DNA of 33,314 nt from Alphaproteobacteria bacterium (GCA_017992885.1 JAGONT010000002.1:1-33314); one strand, 5' to 3'. Counted from the first letter of the stretch, positions 16,229 through 26,905 are shown. Numbers and translations: made by a program. Notes: generated by a model not told the origin, from the sequence alone.

Positions 16229-17747
16229 ATCTTAACTCCAAGAGGGAACAACCTGTCATAGAAGAAGGTTGAGGAAGATCTAAAATTTGCAAAATAGTTG
16301 GTGCAATATCGCAAAGTTTTCCATGATGGAGCGTAGCTGTTGGCCCATTGACCATAATAAAAGGGACAGGATTTGTTGTATGGGCCGTGTGGGGTGACTT
16401 TAAAGTCTCATCATACATCATCTCAGCATTCCCATGATCAGCAGTTAGCAGAAGACAAGCATCGGTTTTTTTAACGGCAGTATTCATGCGTCCTAGACAT
16501 AGGTCAATCGTTTCAATGGCTTTTTGCGCTGCTGCAAAGTTGCCCGTATGCCCAACCATATCCGCATTCGCGTAGTTGACGACAATCAGAGCATATTTTT
16601 GACTTTCAATAGCTTCTACTAAACAATCTGTGAGCTCATGAGCAGACATTTCTGGTTTAAGATCATAGGTTGCAACAAGAGGAGAGGGAATAAGGATACG
16701 GTCTTCTCCCGGAAATACTTCTTCCCGTCCCCCATTAAAGAAAAAAGTGACATGGGCATATTTTTCAGTTTCTGCAAGACGTAATTGGTTAAGGCCATGC
16801 CTTGAAAGGATGGACCCTAAGACATCATCAAGGGGAGTGGAAGGAAAAAGGGCTCCCATCCATTGGTTTAGAATCTCTGAATAGTCTGTAAACCCCAAAG
16901 TCGTAGAGAACTTAATCCTGTGAGGCCGAGAAAAGTTCTTAAACTGTGGGTCTAAAAAAGCGGTTAAAATTTGGCGCACACGATCGGCCCTAAAATTTGC
17001 CATGAATAGCCCGTCTCCGTCTTTCATACCTTGATAGGGAGAGATAGCGGTGGGAATAACAAATTCATCTGTTAGGTCAGCTGTGTAACTTTCCTGGAGA
17101 TAAGAGAGAGTATCGTGGGTATCCGGCTTTCCCTCGGTCATTGGTTCATAGGCTTTTTGGATGCGATCCCATCTGTGATCTCGATCCATCGCATAATAGC
17201 GTCCGCCTACGCTCGCAAGGAAAATGCCTGGGTGTTCTTGCATAAATTTTTGAAAAGAGGCAAGAGACTGTTCTGCACTTTTGGGAGGTGTATCCCTTCC
17301 ATCTAAAAAGGCATGAACAGCTACCGGAATTCCTTCATGCGCAATGATGGCTGCTAAAGCTTTCACGTGGTGTTCATGAGAGTGAACGCCACCGGAAGAT
17401 AATAATCCCAGGAGATGGCATGTCCCTTTTGTTTTCTTGAGTATTTTTATAAAGTCTTTGAGAGAAGGCAAACTTTTAAGCGTATCATTAGCGATGGCTT
17501 CATCAATGCGAGGAAGATCTTGAAGAATCACCCGACCCGCGCCGATGTTCATATGGCCAACTTCTGAGTTGCCCATTTGATCTTTGGGAAGGCCAACATT
17601 AAGTTCAGAAGCTTCCAAAAGGGTGTGAGGTGAGTGGGCAAGGCAGTGATCCCAATGAGGTGTTTTGGCATGTGCAATCGCATTATCAGACCCGTTTTCA
17701 CGATGACCCCATCCATCTAAGATACATAATACAACAGCTTTAGTCAT
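16221..17747 (-). CDS. gpmI: 2,3-bisphosphoglycerate-independent phosphoglycerate mutase
   Basis: Interconverts 3- and 2-phosphoglycerate in glycolysis and gluconeogenesis using two manganese ions and a phosphoserine intermediate. It is 508 residues from ATG 17747, which follows AAGG by five bases; the GTG at 17753 would overlap that ribosome site. The alkaline-phosphatase-fold marks are LCILDGWG with the first metal Asp, QMGNSEVGHMNIGAGR with catalytic Ser61, HAFLDGRDTPP, ANFRADRVRQ, VVNYANADMVGHTGN and LTADHGNAEMM. All active-site elements look intact. It is the first gene of the block with envC and ctpA. Confidence 0.97.
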   Translation of the reverse strand: MTKAVVLCILDGWGHRENGSDNAIAHAKTPHWDHCLAHSPHTLLEASELNVGLPKDQMGNSEVGHMNIGAGRVILQDLPRIDEAIANDTLKSLPSLKDFIKILKKTKGTCHLLGLLSSGGVHSHEHHVKALAAIIAHEGIPVAVHAFLDGRDTPPKSAEQSLASFQKFMQEHPGIFLASVGGRYYAMDRDHRWDRIQKAYEPMTEGKPDTHDTLSYLQESYTADLTDEFVIPTAISPYQGMKDGDGLFMANFRADRVRQILTAFLDPQFKNFSRPHRIKFSTTLGFTDYSEILNQWMGALFPSTPLDDVLGSILSRHGLNQLRLAETEKYAHVTFFFNGGREEVFPGEDRILIPSPLVATYDLKPEMSAHELTDCLVEAIESQKYALIVVNYANADMVGHTGNFAAAQKAIETIDLCLGRMNTAVKKTDACLLLTADHGNAEMMYDETLKSPHTAHTTNPVPFIMVNGPTATLHHGKLCDIAPTILQILDLPQPSSMTGCSLLELRYG

Positions 17748-18008
17748 ACTCACCTTCTTATTGTAGAATCGGATTCTAGAAAAATTCAGCTCTAAAAGCT
17801 AGAGGGATATGGAAGTCAAATTTCTACGCACAAAGCAATACCTCTAGAATTAACAGCAGTAATGGTCTTGATGAAGAATGTTGCTAACAAACTGAAAAGA
17901 AAATGCTTTAGAAATACTTAACTAAAGGACGATAACATGATGGATAGAAGAGCATTTTTTGCAGATTCATTAAGTTAAATAAAAAAGTGTTCATTTAGGA
18001 AGATGAAG

Positions 18009-19265
18009 ATGACCATAAAGCAAACATTTCTGGCGACTAAAAAAGTTATTTTTGTGGCTTCCCTTGGCAATCTCTTAGAAATGTATGCGTTTTCTCTATT
18101 TGTCATGCTTCTCCCGACTCTCACCCCTCTCTTTTTTCCGTTTTCAAATCCGGTGGCTGCGCTTTTATTGGCCTATGGTGTTTTCTCATTGGGGTTTTTA
18201 GCTGCCCCTTTAGGAGCTCTCCTCTTTGGGTATATTGGAGATAAATATGGACGAAAGATGGCTTTGTCTTTGTCTCTATATGGAATGGCACTCAGCACTT
18301 TCTTCATAGGATTATTACCTTCATACGAAACACTGGGAATTATTGCTCCCTTATTTTTATCCTGTCTTTGCTTCGTACAAGGGGTTTGCCTAGGAGGTGA
18401 AAATGTGGGGGGTGGTGTCTATGTGATTGAGTCTATTTCAGATAAGGATCATGGTTTTTTTGGCTCTTTAACAGCTGCTTCTGGAACTTTAGGAGGTTTC
18501 TTTGCTTCTGTTCTCAGTGTTTTTTTTGTTTCATCCCTCATGCCTGCTTGGGGGTGGAGAATACCCTTTGTTTTGGCAATTTTTATAGGGATTCTCGGTT
18601 TATATCTCAGAAATAGTCTAGAAGAGAGTCCTGCTTTCAAACGCGTCTCACTGGTACCAAGTTTTAATCCTATAAGGGAATTACTAAGTGATAAGCTTAT
18701 TCCCTTTCTTTGTGCGATAGGAATAGGAGGATTGGGAACAGTCCCTTTTTATCTTATTATTGGTTTTCTTAACAGCTACTTAGTGCTCTTAAATCTCATC
18801 ACCATATCAGATAGCGCACATCTGAATTTTGCACTGCTCTTATTCAGCGTGTGTACAATGCCTTTGGCAGGGTATTTGGCAGACAAAATAGGGGCTGCAA
18901 ACATTATGTATTTATCCGCGCTTGGCTCCATAGCTTTTGCTTATCCCTTTTTCTGTATGGTGTATGCGGGTTCATTTTTGAATATTATGCTTGCTGAAAT
19001 CATCTTTCTTGGTCTTTCTCAGCTATTTGTCGCCCCCATTAATGCTTTCGTGACACAGCTTTTTCCTCCTCGTTCTCGATATACGGGTACAGCCTTGGGC
19101 TACTGCATAGGGATGGCTTTATTTGGAGGTACAACTCCTTTTGTGTCTCTTTCTCTCATCAATTGGTCTGGAAGCCATTTTGCTCCTATTTTCTACCTTA
19201 TATTCGTTTGTTTGGTGGGGATGGTTTCTGTAAAAGTTGGTAAGAAGTATGGGACTCATTCATAA
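18009..19265 (+). CDS. MFS transporter of the metabolite:H+ symporter (ProP-like) type
   Basis: A 418-residue protein with about twelve hydrophobic segments. The loop between helices 2 and 3 has the family motif GYIGDKYGRKMAL (near residue 77). Further marks are GGENVGGGVYVIES in the fourth/fifth-helix region and WGWRIPFVLA with a following LRNSLEESPAF loop (near 182), both characteristic of the ProP/MHS branch. The ATG at 18009 follows AGGAAG by six bases; ATG 18003 sits too close to it. Related transporters carry proline, betaine, citrate or other organic acids, so substrate cannot be fixed. Many host-associated alphaproteobacteria keep several such importers. It stands alone between gpmI and prs. 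Confidence 0.9.
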   Translation: MTIKQTFLATKKVIFVASLGNLLEMYAFSLFVMLLPTLTPLFFPFSNPVAALLLAYGVFSLGFLAAPLGALLFGYIGDKYGRKMALSLSLYGMALSTFFIGLLPSYETLGIIAPLFLSCLCFVQGVCLGGENVGGGVYVIESISDKDHGFFGSLTAASGTLGGFFASVLSVFFVSSLMPAWGWRIPFVLAIFIGILGLYLRNSLEESPAFKRVSLVPSFNPIRELLSDKLIPFLCAIGIGGLGTVPFYLIIGFLNSYLVLLNLITISDSAHLNFALLLFSVCTMPLAGYLADKIGAANIMYLSALGSIAFAYPFFCMVYAGSFLNIMLAEIIFLGLSQLFVAPINAFVTQLFPPRSRYTGTALGYCIGMALFGGTTPFVSLSLINWSGSHFAPIFYLIFVCLVGMVSVKVGKKYGTHS

Positions 19266-19441
19266 GACGGGAAAAATAGAAATTAAGCTGATAAAGTGGA
19301 ATGAGTAAATGAGTTGTTAATAATAGGTTCTATTGTTTTTAAGAAGAATATGAAGTTATATAAATCTTAGCAAAAACCCCATTTACAGAAGGTCTAGAGC
19401 CTGGTAAGGTTCGGCAAATAAACACTTTTTGCTAAAATTTC

Positions 19442-20374
19442 ATGAAGCTTATCTCTTGTAATAGTAACCAACCCCTTGCGGAAGATATTGCTCGATATTT
19501 AAAAACGCCTTTAACAAAAGCGACCATTCGTCATTTTGCTGACAATGAAATTTTTGTTGAGATTTTAGAAAATGTCAGAGGCGAAGATGTTTTTGTCATT
19601 CAGTCAACAAGCTGGCCCGCAAACGATCACTTGATGGAACTTTTGATTACGATGGATGCCTTGAAAAGAGGGTCAGCAAGGCGTATTACGGCTTGTCTGC
19701 CTTACTTCGGCTACGCGCGCCAAGATCGAAAAACAGGACCTCGGTCCCCGATCTCAGCAAAGCTTGTGGCTGACATTTTGACAACGGCAGGGGCTAATCG
19801 GGTTTTAACTTTAGATCTTCATGCCGGTCAAATCCAAGGTTTCTTTAATATACCTGTGGATAATCTTTTTGCGACACCCCTTTTGGGAAAGGATATTCAA
19901 GAAAATTTGCCTGTTGAGGGGCTTCTTGTTGTTTCTCCCGATGTGGGCGGTGTTGTGCGAGCGCGTAGTCTTGCAAAAAGGCTTTCTTGCGGGCTAGCGC
20001 TTATTGATAAGCGACGAGAAAAGCCAGGTATTTCAGAAGTTATGAATGTTATTGGGGATGTAAAGGATTTACATTGCGTCATTACAGATGATATTATAGA
20101 TTCAGCTGGAACGATCTGCAACGCAGCCCATGCCTTAATCGAATCAGGGGCGGCTTCTGTAAGGGCATATGTAACCCATGGCGTTTTTTCACCACCAGCC
20201 TTGGAACGCATTGAAATGTCCGCTTTGAAAGAAGTGGTCGTGACAGATAGTATCTTAGCGACAAGTGAGGTTAAAAAGTGCCAAAAAATTCGGCAAATTT
20301 CACTTAGCCACTTGTTTGGAGAAGCTATCGATCGTATTAATCATGAAAAATCTGTTTCAATTTTGTTTGATTAA
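19442..20374 (+). CDS. prs: Ribose-phosphate pyrophosphokinase
   Basis: Makes PRPP from ribose 5-phosphate and ATP, feeding purine, pyrimidine, NAD and histidine synthesis. The 310 residues include [12 protein letters not shown] (metal and ATP region), [11 protein letters not shown] (88-96), [12 protein letters not shown] (125-135), DKRREKPG in the flexible loop (189-196) and the PRPP-binding DDIIDSAGT (216-224). The start has no obvious Shine-Dalgarno site, but the N-terminus fits the family. The order prs-rplY-pth-ychF on one strand is a conserved alphaproteobacterial arrangement. Confidence 0.97.
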   Translation: MKLISCNSNQPLAEDIARYLKTPLTKATIRHFADNEIFVEILENVRGEDVFVIQSTSWPANDHLMELLITMDALKRGSARRITACLPYFGYARQDRKTGPRSPISAKLVADILTTAGANRVLTLDLHAGQIQGFFNIPVDNLFATPLLGKDIQENLPVEGLLVVSPDVGGVVRARSLAKRLSCGLALIDKRREKPGISEVMNVIGDVKDLHCVITDDIIDSAGTICNAAHALIESGAASVRAYVTHGVFSPPALERIEMSALKEVVVTDSILATSEVKKCQKIRQISLSHLFGEAIDRINHEKSVSILFD

Positions 20375-20484
20375 GAGATATAACAGGTAGCAGAAACGAA
20401 AATTTAGACATCGAGAAACATTTGAATTCTATTTTAGTTAAAGATTCAGGTTTTTTTGATATCCCTTATTAAGGAGTTTTATTT

Positions 20485-21111
20485 ATGACAGCAGCATTTC
20501 AACTTGACGTTCAGTTACGAGAAGGCACAGGCAAAGGGGCGTCTCGTGCATTACGTCGTGGGGGGCGCATTCCTGCCGTTTTGTATGGTGGAAAAGACTC
20601 ACCCATTCATTTTTCTTTGGAGCCTATTAAATTACATAAAGAAATTCATCAGACTGGATTCATGTCAAAGATTTTTGAATTTACCTTTGGTGGGAAAAAA
20701 GAGATTGCTCTTGCTAGAGCCGTTCAATTTCACCCTGTAACAGATTTGCCATTGCACTTGGATTTCCTTCGTGTTTCAAAGGATGGTAAAATCACAGTAG
20801 CGGTTCCCCTACGCTTTATTAATGAAGGCAACTCGCCTGGTATTAAGCGGGGAGGTGTTTTAAATATTCTCCTTCATCACTTGGAAGTCGTTTCTGATAT
20901 TGATCATATACCTTCCCATATTGATATTGATCTTACGAATCTTGAGATTCAAGATACAATCCACCTTGTTTCTTTAAAATTACCTGAAGGTGTGAAGCCA
21001 GCCCACCCAGAACGGGATCATGATATTGCGAATATTGTCGCTCCAACCGTTATGAAAAAAACGGGAGAAGAAGAGTCTTCTACAGAAACAACTGAAGGGG
21101 GAGAGGCGTAA
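20485..21111 (+). CDS. rplY: 50S ribosomal protein L25 (general stress protein Ctc form)
   Basis: A 208-residue L25 of the long TL5/Ctc type that binds 5S rRNA. The N-terminal domain (about 1-95) has REGTGKGASRALRRGGRIPAVLYGG; the C-terminal domain (about 100-190) has VPLRFINEGNSPGIKRGGVLN and LEVVSDIDHIP. The tail is acidic (EEESSTETTEGGEA). AAGGAG lies eight bases before ATG 20485. It sits between prs and pth as in most alphaproteobacteria. Confidence 0.96.
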   Translation: MTAAFQLDVQLREGTGKGASRALRRGGRIPAVLYGGKDSPIHFSLEPIKLHKEIHQTGFMSKIFEFTFGGKKEIALARAVQFHPVTDLPLHLDFLRVSKDGKITVAVPLRFINEGNSPGIKRGGVLNILLHHLEVVSDIDHIPSHIDIDLTNLEIQDTIHLVSLKLPEGVKPAHPERDHDIANIVAPTVMKKTGEEESSTETTEGGEA

Positions 21112-21210
21112 ACCTCTTCTGATCCTTTTAACGGCGTTGTATGAAGAGCAAAGCAATGTCAACTTTAAGCATTTGCCCCTTTCATCTTTAAATGCAACGT
21201 GGGTTAAATT

Positions 21211-21813
21211 ATGTATCTTTTCGTGGGACTCGGCAATCCAGGACTGGAATACCAGTATAACCGCCACAATGTGGGGTTTATGTGTGTGGACGAGATAAGA
21301 AAAAGCTACGGATTCCCTTCTGATAAGACAAAATTCTCGGGGTTTCTCACTGAAGGGTCTATAGATCACCAAAAGGTGTACCTTTTCAAACCCTTGACTT
21401 ATATGAATCGATCAGGGCGAGCTGTAGCGGAAGCCGCGCGCTTTTTTAAAATTCCCTCTGATCATGTTATTGTTTTCCATGATGATTTAGATTTAGCCCC
21501 GGGAAGAGTGCGTATCAAACAAGGGGGAGGACATGGAGGTCACAATGGGCTTAAAGATTTAGATGCGCATATGGGCGTTGCTTATTGGCGAATACGAATT
21601 GGCATTGGCCGCCCTCTTCATAAGGGAGCTGTAACTTCTTATGTGCTTTCTAATTTTACTAAGGACGAGCAGGTATGGCTTTACCCTCTTCTGGCGGTAT
21701 TAGCAGATGAGGTAAATCTCCTTTTTACGCTCAATCCTGAAGGTTATGTTGCAAAAGTGATGCAAATTCTTCCTCCTCTTCAACCCAAACTGGAGACATC
21801 CCATGGGATTTAA
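21211..21813 (+). CDS. pth: Peptidyl-tRNA hydrolase
   Basis: Releases tRNA from peptidyl-tRNA that drops off the ribosome. Its 200 residues hold the expected catalytic and binding residues: VGLGNPG, YNRHNVGF with His19, TYMNRSG with Asn66, FHDDLDL with Asp92, and GGHGGHNGLK with Asn112. The gene overlaps ychF by eleven bases, so the two are likely translated from one mRNA. Confidence 0.97.
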   Translation: MYLFVGLGNPGLEYQYNRHNVGFMCVDEIRKSYGFPSDKTKFSGFLTEGSIDHQKVYLFKPLTYMNRSGRAVAEAARFFKIPSDHVIVFHDDLDLAPGRVRIKQGGGHGGHNGLKDLDAHMGVAYWRIRIGIGRPLHKGAVTSYVLSNFTKDEQVWLYPLLAVLADEVNLLFTLNPEGYVAKVMQILPPLQPKLETSHGI

Positions 21814-22903
21814 ATGTGGTATTGTTGGCCTTCCTAACGTAGGTAAATCTACTCTTTTTAATGCGCTGACAGCCACAGCGGCTGCAGAAGCAGCTAATTA
21901 TCCTTTCTGTACCATTGAACCAAATGTCGGGCGTGTGGGTGTTCCGGATAAAAGACTCGATGATCTTGCGTCGATCGCGGGCTCTGGTAAAATTATACCC
22001 ACTCAGCTGGAATTTGTTGATATTGCTGGTCTTGTCCGAGGCGCAAGCCGAGGGGAGGGGCTTGGAAATAAGTTTCTAGGTCATATTCGAGAGGTTGATG
22101 CGATTGTACACGTTGTCAGATGCTTTGAAAATTCTGATATTACACATGTTGAAGGAGAAATTGATCCTTTAAGAGATATCGATGTGATTGAAACAGAACT
22201 TATGCTTGCAGATATGGAAAGTCTTGAAAAACGTCTGCCTGCTCTTGAAAAAAAAGTCCGTATAAAAGATCCTCAAGCCTTAATTCACTATCCCTTAATG
22301 GAAAGAGCTTTGGATCTTTTAAAGGAAGGAAAGCCTGCTCGATTTGTTCAATGCTCTTTTGAAGAAAAAGAGGCACTCCAGCATCTACACCTTATTACAA
22401 CTAAACCTATATTATATGTTTGTAATGTGGCGGAAGATGACGTCTCAAGGGGCAATCATTTCACCAAACTCGTAAAAGCAAGAGCCGATCAAGAAGGAAG
22501 CCGTATGGCGATTACGTCCGCAGCCATTGAGGCTGATGTAGCCTCCCTTGATTCAGAAGAAGAAAAAAGAGAGTTTCTGCAAAGCTTGGGCCTTGATGAA
22601 ACGGGTCTTACACGTGTGATTCGCGAGGGTTATGCTCTTTTAAATCTTATTACTTTTTTTACAATTGGTCCTAAAGAGGCTCATGCTTGGACGGTAGAGC
22701 AGGGGGCAAAGGCTCCACAAGCGGCAGGCACCATTCACACGGATTTTGAACGAGGGTTTATCTGTGCTGAAACGATTTCCTATGAAGATTACATTGCTTT
22801 TCAAGGAGAACAAGGTGTCAAAGCTGCAGGAAAATTGCGCCTTGAGGGCCGAGATTACCTTGTGCAAGATGGGGATATTTTTCATTTTCGATTTAATGTG
22901 TGA
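21803..22903 (+). CDS. ychF: Redox-regulated ATPase YchF (OLA1 family)
   Basis: A 366-residue Obg-like P-loop ATPase that associates with ribosomes. The P-loop is GLPNVGKST (9-17), switch II is DIAGLVRGASRGEGLGNKF, and the usual GTPase NKxD is NVAE (CNVAEDD), the change that gives this family preference for ATP. The C-terminal TGS-like domain ends in YLVQDGDIFHFRFNV. It begins inside the end of pth and is followed three bases later by uvrA. Confidence 0.97.
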   Translation: MGFKCGIVGLPNVGKSTLFNALTATAAAEAANYPFCTIEPNVGRVGVPDKRLDDLASIAGSGKIIPTQLEFVDIAGLVRGASRGEGLGNKFLGHIREVDAIVHVVRCFENSDITHVEGEIDPLRDIDVIETELMLADMESLEKRLPALEKKVRIKDPQALIHYPLMERALDLLKEGKPARFVQCSFEEKEALQHLHLITTKPILYVCNVAEDDVSRGNHFTKLVKARADQEGSRMAITSAAIEADVASLDSEEEKREFLQSLGLDETGLTRVIREGYALLNLITFFTIGPKEAHAWTVEQGAKAPQAAGTIHTDFERGFICAETISYEDYIAFQGEQGVKAAGKLRLEGRDYLVQDGDIFHFRFNV

Positions 22904-22906
22904 GGG

Positions 22907-25741
22907 ATGAGTCAATTTATTCATGTTCGAGGTGCACGGGAACATAACCTTAAAAATATTGAGGTGAAAATTCCTCGTGACAAGTTGGTTGTGATTACGG
23001 GCCTCAGTGGATCTGGCAAATCTTCCCTCGCTTTTGATACCATTTACGCAGAAGGGCAACGACGCTACGTAGAAAGCTTATCAGCTTATGCTCGCCAGTT
23101 CTTACAGCTTATGCAAAAACCGGATGTAGATTCAATTGAAGGTTTGTCACCTGCTATTTCCATTGAACAAAAGACCACTTCAAAAAATCCGCGTTCGACC
23201 GTAGGAACAGTCACTGAAATATATGATTATTTACGTCTTTTGTTCGCTCGTATCGGTATTCCTTATTCACCCACCACAGGCCTTCCCATTCAAAGTCAGA
23301 CAGTTTCAGAAATGGTAGATCGGTTAATGGCCCTTCCAGAAGGGACGCGTCTCTATCTGTTGGCTCCTATCGTCAGAGGTCGAAAAGGAGAATATAAAAA
23401 GGAAATCGCGGATTTACGGAAACAAGGATTTCAACGGCTTAAAGTTGATGGGACTCTCTATGAACTTGATGAAGTGCCTATCCTTAATAAAAAAATTAAG
23501 CATGACATTGAAGTTGTTGTGGATCGTCTTGTCATTCGTCCGGACATAGGCCATCGCCTGCCGGATGCCATTGAGACATGTTTGAAACTTTCCGATGGAC
23601 TTCTTTATGTTGAAAATACAGACACAGCAGAAATACACACATTTTCTGCTAAATTTGCTTGCCCGATTTCTGGTTTTACCATTGATGAAATTGAACCTCG
23701 ACTTTTTTCGTTTAACAGCCCTTTTGGAGCTTGTCCCGGATGCGATGGTTTGGGTGTAAAAATCGTCTTTGATCCTCATTTGATTATTCCCAATCCTCAG
23801 CTTTCATTGAAAGATGGTGCTGTTGCGCCTTGGTCAGGGGCTTTTTCTCATTATTATCTTCAAGCCTTAATGGCTGTCGTTGAGAAATATGGGGGAAGTT
23901 TGGAGGAGCCCTATGCTGCCCTTCCTCAACAAACAAAAGATATTATCTTGTATGGATCAAAAGGTGAGCTTGTTCCCACGACCTATAAAGATGAAGTCCG
24001 AACGTTCAAACAGAACAAGCCATTTGAGGGTGTAATCCCAACTTTGCTGCGACGCCAGCGTGAGAGAAAAGAACGATATGGACAACCGGAAGAAGTGGAT
24101 CGATATCAAAGCACCTTGCCTTGTGAGGATTGCCAAGGATATCGCTTAAAACCAGAAGCGTTGGCTGTTAAAATTCAAGCCCATCATATTGGTGCCGTGA
24201 CCGAAATGTCTATTGCGCATGCACAATCTTGGTTTTCTGCTTTGACAGAAAAAGTGACTCCAAAAGAAAGAGATATTGCAACCAGAATCTTAAAAGAGAT
24301 TCAAGAGCGTCTGGAATTTTTAGTCAGTGTAGGACTTGGTTATCTTTCTCTTTCCCGTGCTTCTGGCACCTTGTCCGGAGGAGAAAGTCAACGTATTCGT
24401 CTTGCATCCCAAATTGGTTCTGGCCTTATGGGTGTTTTATATGTTCTGGATGAGCCTTCAATTGGCCTCCACCAACGGGATAATGATCGACTGCTCGCAA
24501 CGCTCATTCGTCTCCGCGATTTAGGAAATACAGTTCTTGTGGTTGAGCATGATGAAGATGCTATTCGTGCAGCTGATTATGTTATTGATATGGGACCTGG
24601 GGCAGGGGCAAGGGGTGGGCATGTTGTAGCAGAAGGTACACCTGAAGAAATTATCGCAAATTCTGCCAGCCTTACTGGGCAATATCTGCGAGGTGTGCAA
24701 AAAGTTTTTCTTCCTTCTCAACGACGTAAGCCAAAAAAAGGCCAGGTTTTAAAAGTTATAGGCGCACGATGCCATAACTTGCAGGATGTGACTGTTGACT
24801 TTCCTTTGGGCACCTTTATTTGTGTGACAGGTGTTTCAGGAGGAGGAAAGTCCTCCCTGATTATTGAAACGCTTTATAAGGGACTTGCACAACTTTTAAA
24901 TGATAATTCTGCAGTTCCGGGTCCTCATGATCGGATTGAAGGGATTGATTTAATTAATAAAATTGTTGATATTGATCAGTCTCCAATTGGACGAACGCCA
25001 CGGTCAAATCCAGCGACTTATACGGGAGTCTTTACGCCTATTCGCGATTGGTTTGCCGCTCTTCCCGAAGCGAAGGCCCGTGGGTATGCTGCGGGACGGT
25101 TTTCCTTTAACGTTAAAGGGGGACGCTGTGAGGCTTGTCAGGGAGATGGCGTCATTAAGATTGAAATGCACTTTTTACCCGATGTTTATGTGGAGTGTGA
25201 TCAATGTCATGGCAAACGATATAACCGAGAAACTCTTGATATTAAATACCGGGATAAATCCATTGCGGATGTTTTAGATATGACTGTTGATGAAGCTCTT
25301 CTTTTCTTTGAAGCGATGCCCGCAATTAGGGAAAAACTTTCAACTCTTTCCCAAGTGGGATTGGGATATATCCATGTGGGGCAACGAGCGACGACCCTTT
25401 CAGGGGGGGAGGCCCAGCGAGTCAAGCTCTCAAAAGAACTCTCTCGTCGAGCGACAGGCAAGACTCTCTATATATTGGATGAACCTACAACCGGTCTACA
25501 CTTTGATGATGTCCGTAAGCTTCTCGAAGTTCTCCATGCCCTCGTGGATCAAGGAAATACCGTCATTGTTATTGAACATAACCTCGAAGTTATTAAAACA
25601 GCAGATTGGATTATTGATATTGGCCCTGAAGGAGGCGAAAAGGGGGGCCGTATTGTGGCTAACGGGACTCCTGAAGCGATTGTCACCGTGACGGAAAGTT
25701 ATACGGGGTATTACTTGAAGCCGTATCTGGAAAAAATCTGA
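22907..25741 (+). CDS. uvrA: Excinuclease ABC subunit A
   Basis: The damage-recognition ATPase of nucleotide excision repair, which loads UvrB on DNA. The 944 residues include two ABC modules: Walker A sites GLSGSGKSS (32-40) and GVSGGGKSS, signatures [12 protein letters not shown] and [12 protein letters not shown], and Walker [13 protein letters not shown] and [12 protein letters not shown]. Zinc-binding Cys pairs appear in [20 protein letters not shown] and CDQCHGK. The second Walker A has Gly where Ser is common (GVSGSGKS), a mild variant. The start is three bases after ychF. uvrC lies 1.2 kb downstream, beyond the origin-like gap and an autotransporter remnant. Confidence 0.98.
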   Translation: MSQFIHVRGAREHNLKNIEVKIPRDKLVVITGLSGSGKSSLAFDTIYAEGQRRYVESLSAYARQFLQLMQKPDVDSIEGLSPAISIEQKTTSKNPRSTVGTVTEIYDYLRLLFARIGIPYSPTTGLPIQSQTVSEMVDRLMALPEGTRLYLLAPIVRGRKGEYKKEIADLRKQGFQRLKVDGTLYELDEVPILNKKIKHDIEVVVDRLVIRPDIGHRLPDAIETCLKLSDGLLYVENTDTAEIHTFSAKFACPISGFTIDEIEPRLFSFNSPFGACPGCDGLGVKIVFDPHLIIPNPQLSLKDGAVAPWSGAFSHYYLQALMAVVEKYGGSLEEPYAALPQQTKDIILYGSKGELVPTTYKDEVRTFKQNKPFEGVIPTLLRRQRERKERYGQPEEVDRYQSTLPCEDCQGYRLKPEALAVKIQAHHIGAVTEMSIAHAQSWFSALTEKVTPKERDIATRILKEIQERLEFLVSVGLGYLSLSRASGTLSGGESQRIRLASQIGSGLMGVLYVLDEPSIGLHQRDNDRLLATLIRLRDLGNTVLVVEHDEDAIRAADYVIDMGPGAGARGGHVVAEGTPEEIIANSASLTGQYLRGVQKVFLPSQRRKPKKGQVLKVIGARCHNLQDVTVDFPLGTFICVTGVSGGGKSSLIIETLYKGLAQLLNDNSAVPGPHDRIEGIDLINKIVDIDQSPIGRTPRSNPATYTGVFTPIRDWFAALPEAKARGYAAGRFSFNVKGGRCEACQGDGVIKIEMHFLPDVYVECDQCHGKRYNRETLDIKYRDKSIADVLDMTVDEALLFFEAMPAIREKLSTLSQVGLGYIHVGQRATTLSGGEAQRVKLSKELSRRATGKTLYILDEPTTGLHFDDVRKLLEVLHALVDQGNTVIVIEHNLEVIKTADWIIDIGPEGGEKGGRIVANGTPEAIVTVTESYTGYYLKPYLEKI

Positions 25742-25825
25742 CCTTTTCGGGTGCTCATAGTTAAGGGGAGTGTAAAAGTTAAGTAAAGTGAATTTAAGAT
25801 TGGTTTTTAAATAAAACTCCCTATG

Positions 25826-26066
25826 TTATACACAGCAACAAAAGGCCCAATTTGTTCAAATGTCTCGTCAAGAAAATTTTTCATTTAGATCACTAAAATT
25901 TTTTCTTTACTTTAAAAAATGATTTTAAATCAAAACGTTAATTTTATGTGCCTAAAAATGCAGCAATTCAAACTAAGTCGAGATTTAGCCTTCGAAATTT
26001 TCTAACACTCTCCTCCTTTCCACAAAGTTATCCACAGAATGCGTGGATTATTTAATTTTGAGTTAA
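25826..26066. promoter_or_regulatory. Cluster of DnaA, IHF and CtrA consensus sites in an AT-rich gap
   Basis: The 381-base gap 25742-26122 has no gene. It contains TTATACACA (25826-25834) and TTATCCACA (26028-26036), both matching the DnaA box TTATNCACA. Between them AATCAAaacgTTA (25928-25940) fits the IHF consensus WATCAANNNNTTR. TTAATTTTGAGTTAA (26052-26066) is a CtrA full site, TTAA-N7-TTAA. A very AT-rich stretch lies at about 25870-25950. These are the elements of an alphaproteobacterial replication origin, but two DnaA boxes are few and the gene neighbourhood is not the classical one. Confidence 0.4.
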
Positions 26067-26122
26067 TTTTGGGGAAGCCTTAAGTTCGGTGACTTGACAG
26101 TTCAAGGGCAGGCTTAAAGGAT

Positions 26123-26823
26123 ATGCTTTCTCTGCACTCTCTCACCACTCCCTTTCATTGGCAACAAAGCCGCGGTAGTGGTCGGGTGAAAAGCTATTAT
26201 GGAGGGATCTATGGAACGTGGTTAAGCCAGACAGGATTTTATGCCGATGGTTAATTCATTGCTGGTGGAGATAACTATAACTCTCATCGCAATATCATCT
26301 ATCCAGGGGTGAATCGCACAGCAAGACAAAGCCACAATGGGGGGCAGTTCTCCACCGATATCCAAGCAGGCTATGTGTGGTCGTTGAAACACTTAACGGT
26401 GCAACCTTATGCTGATGCCACCTATATGTTCGTCAATGAGAGCGGGTTTAGAGAAAAAGGCGCGCAAAGCTTAGACTTTAAGATTAAGGGTCGGATGTCC
26501 CAATTCTTTAGAGGAGAGATTGGTGCGCAAGTCTACAAGACCTATGTCTTGTGTGATGCACTGGTTCGTCCTGCCTTGCAACTTTCCTGGGTGCACAAGC
26601 GATCCATGGGCCAGAACTCCGCAAAAGTGCAGGGGGGCCTCGTCGGTCAAGCGCAATCCCTGAGTGTTGCAGGAGATAACCGCACCCGCAACCAAGTGGC
26701 GCCCGGCCTTGCTCTAACCGTACAATTTGCCAAGGCTTGTACATCATCGGCAACGTCAGCTTCCAATTTGGGGGTGGTCAAAAACTAGGCGATGCTTTGA
26801 TCAGAGTAGGGTATGACTTCTAG
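26123..26823 (+). pseudogene. Decayed autotransporter beta-barrel domain
   Basis: Translation shows a typical autotransporter beta-domain: GRGSGRVKSYYGGIYGTW, GFYADG, then YVWSLKHLTVQPYADATY, ESGFREKGAQSLDFKIKGR and APGLALTVQF. An in-frame TAA (26252-26254) splits it after GFYADG. A frameshift near 26735-26740 separates the last strands, which continue in another frame as IIGNVSFQFGGGQKLGDAL and end RVGYDF-stop at 26821, the classic outer-membrane C-terminal Phe. The passenger and first strands are missing. The longest intact piece (26309-26788, 159 codons) is unlikely to be a functional gene. An active relative probably exists, or existed, elsewhere in the genome. Confidence 0.8.
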
Positions 26824-26905
26824 AGAGATAGCGGAAAAGCAAGAATGGCACATAAAATTTACACCACGTCTTGACAGCTAAAAGATAGACTGAAAGTGTA
26901 CGCTT

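Noticed and set aside
17937..17978. A 13-codon frame (MMDRRAFFADSLS) with an AAAGGA site upstream of the MFS gene
   Set aside because: Too short to judge; no terminator/antiterminator pair follows that would make it a leader peptide. The gap 17748-18008 otherwise shows nothing.
19266..19441. A regulatory element or small gene before prs
   Set aside because: No hairpin with a T tract and no frame with a ribosome site could be supported.
22640..23059. A 139-codon minus-strand frame across the ychF-uvrA junction
   Set aside because: Lies opposite two clearly conserved genes and shows no domain.
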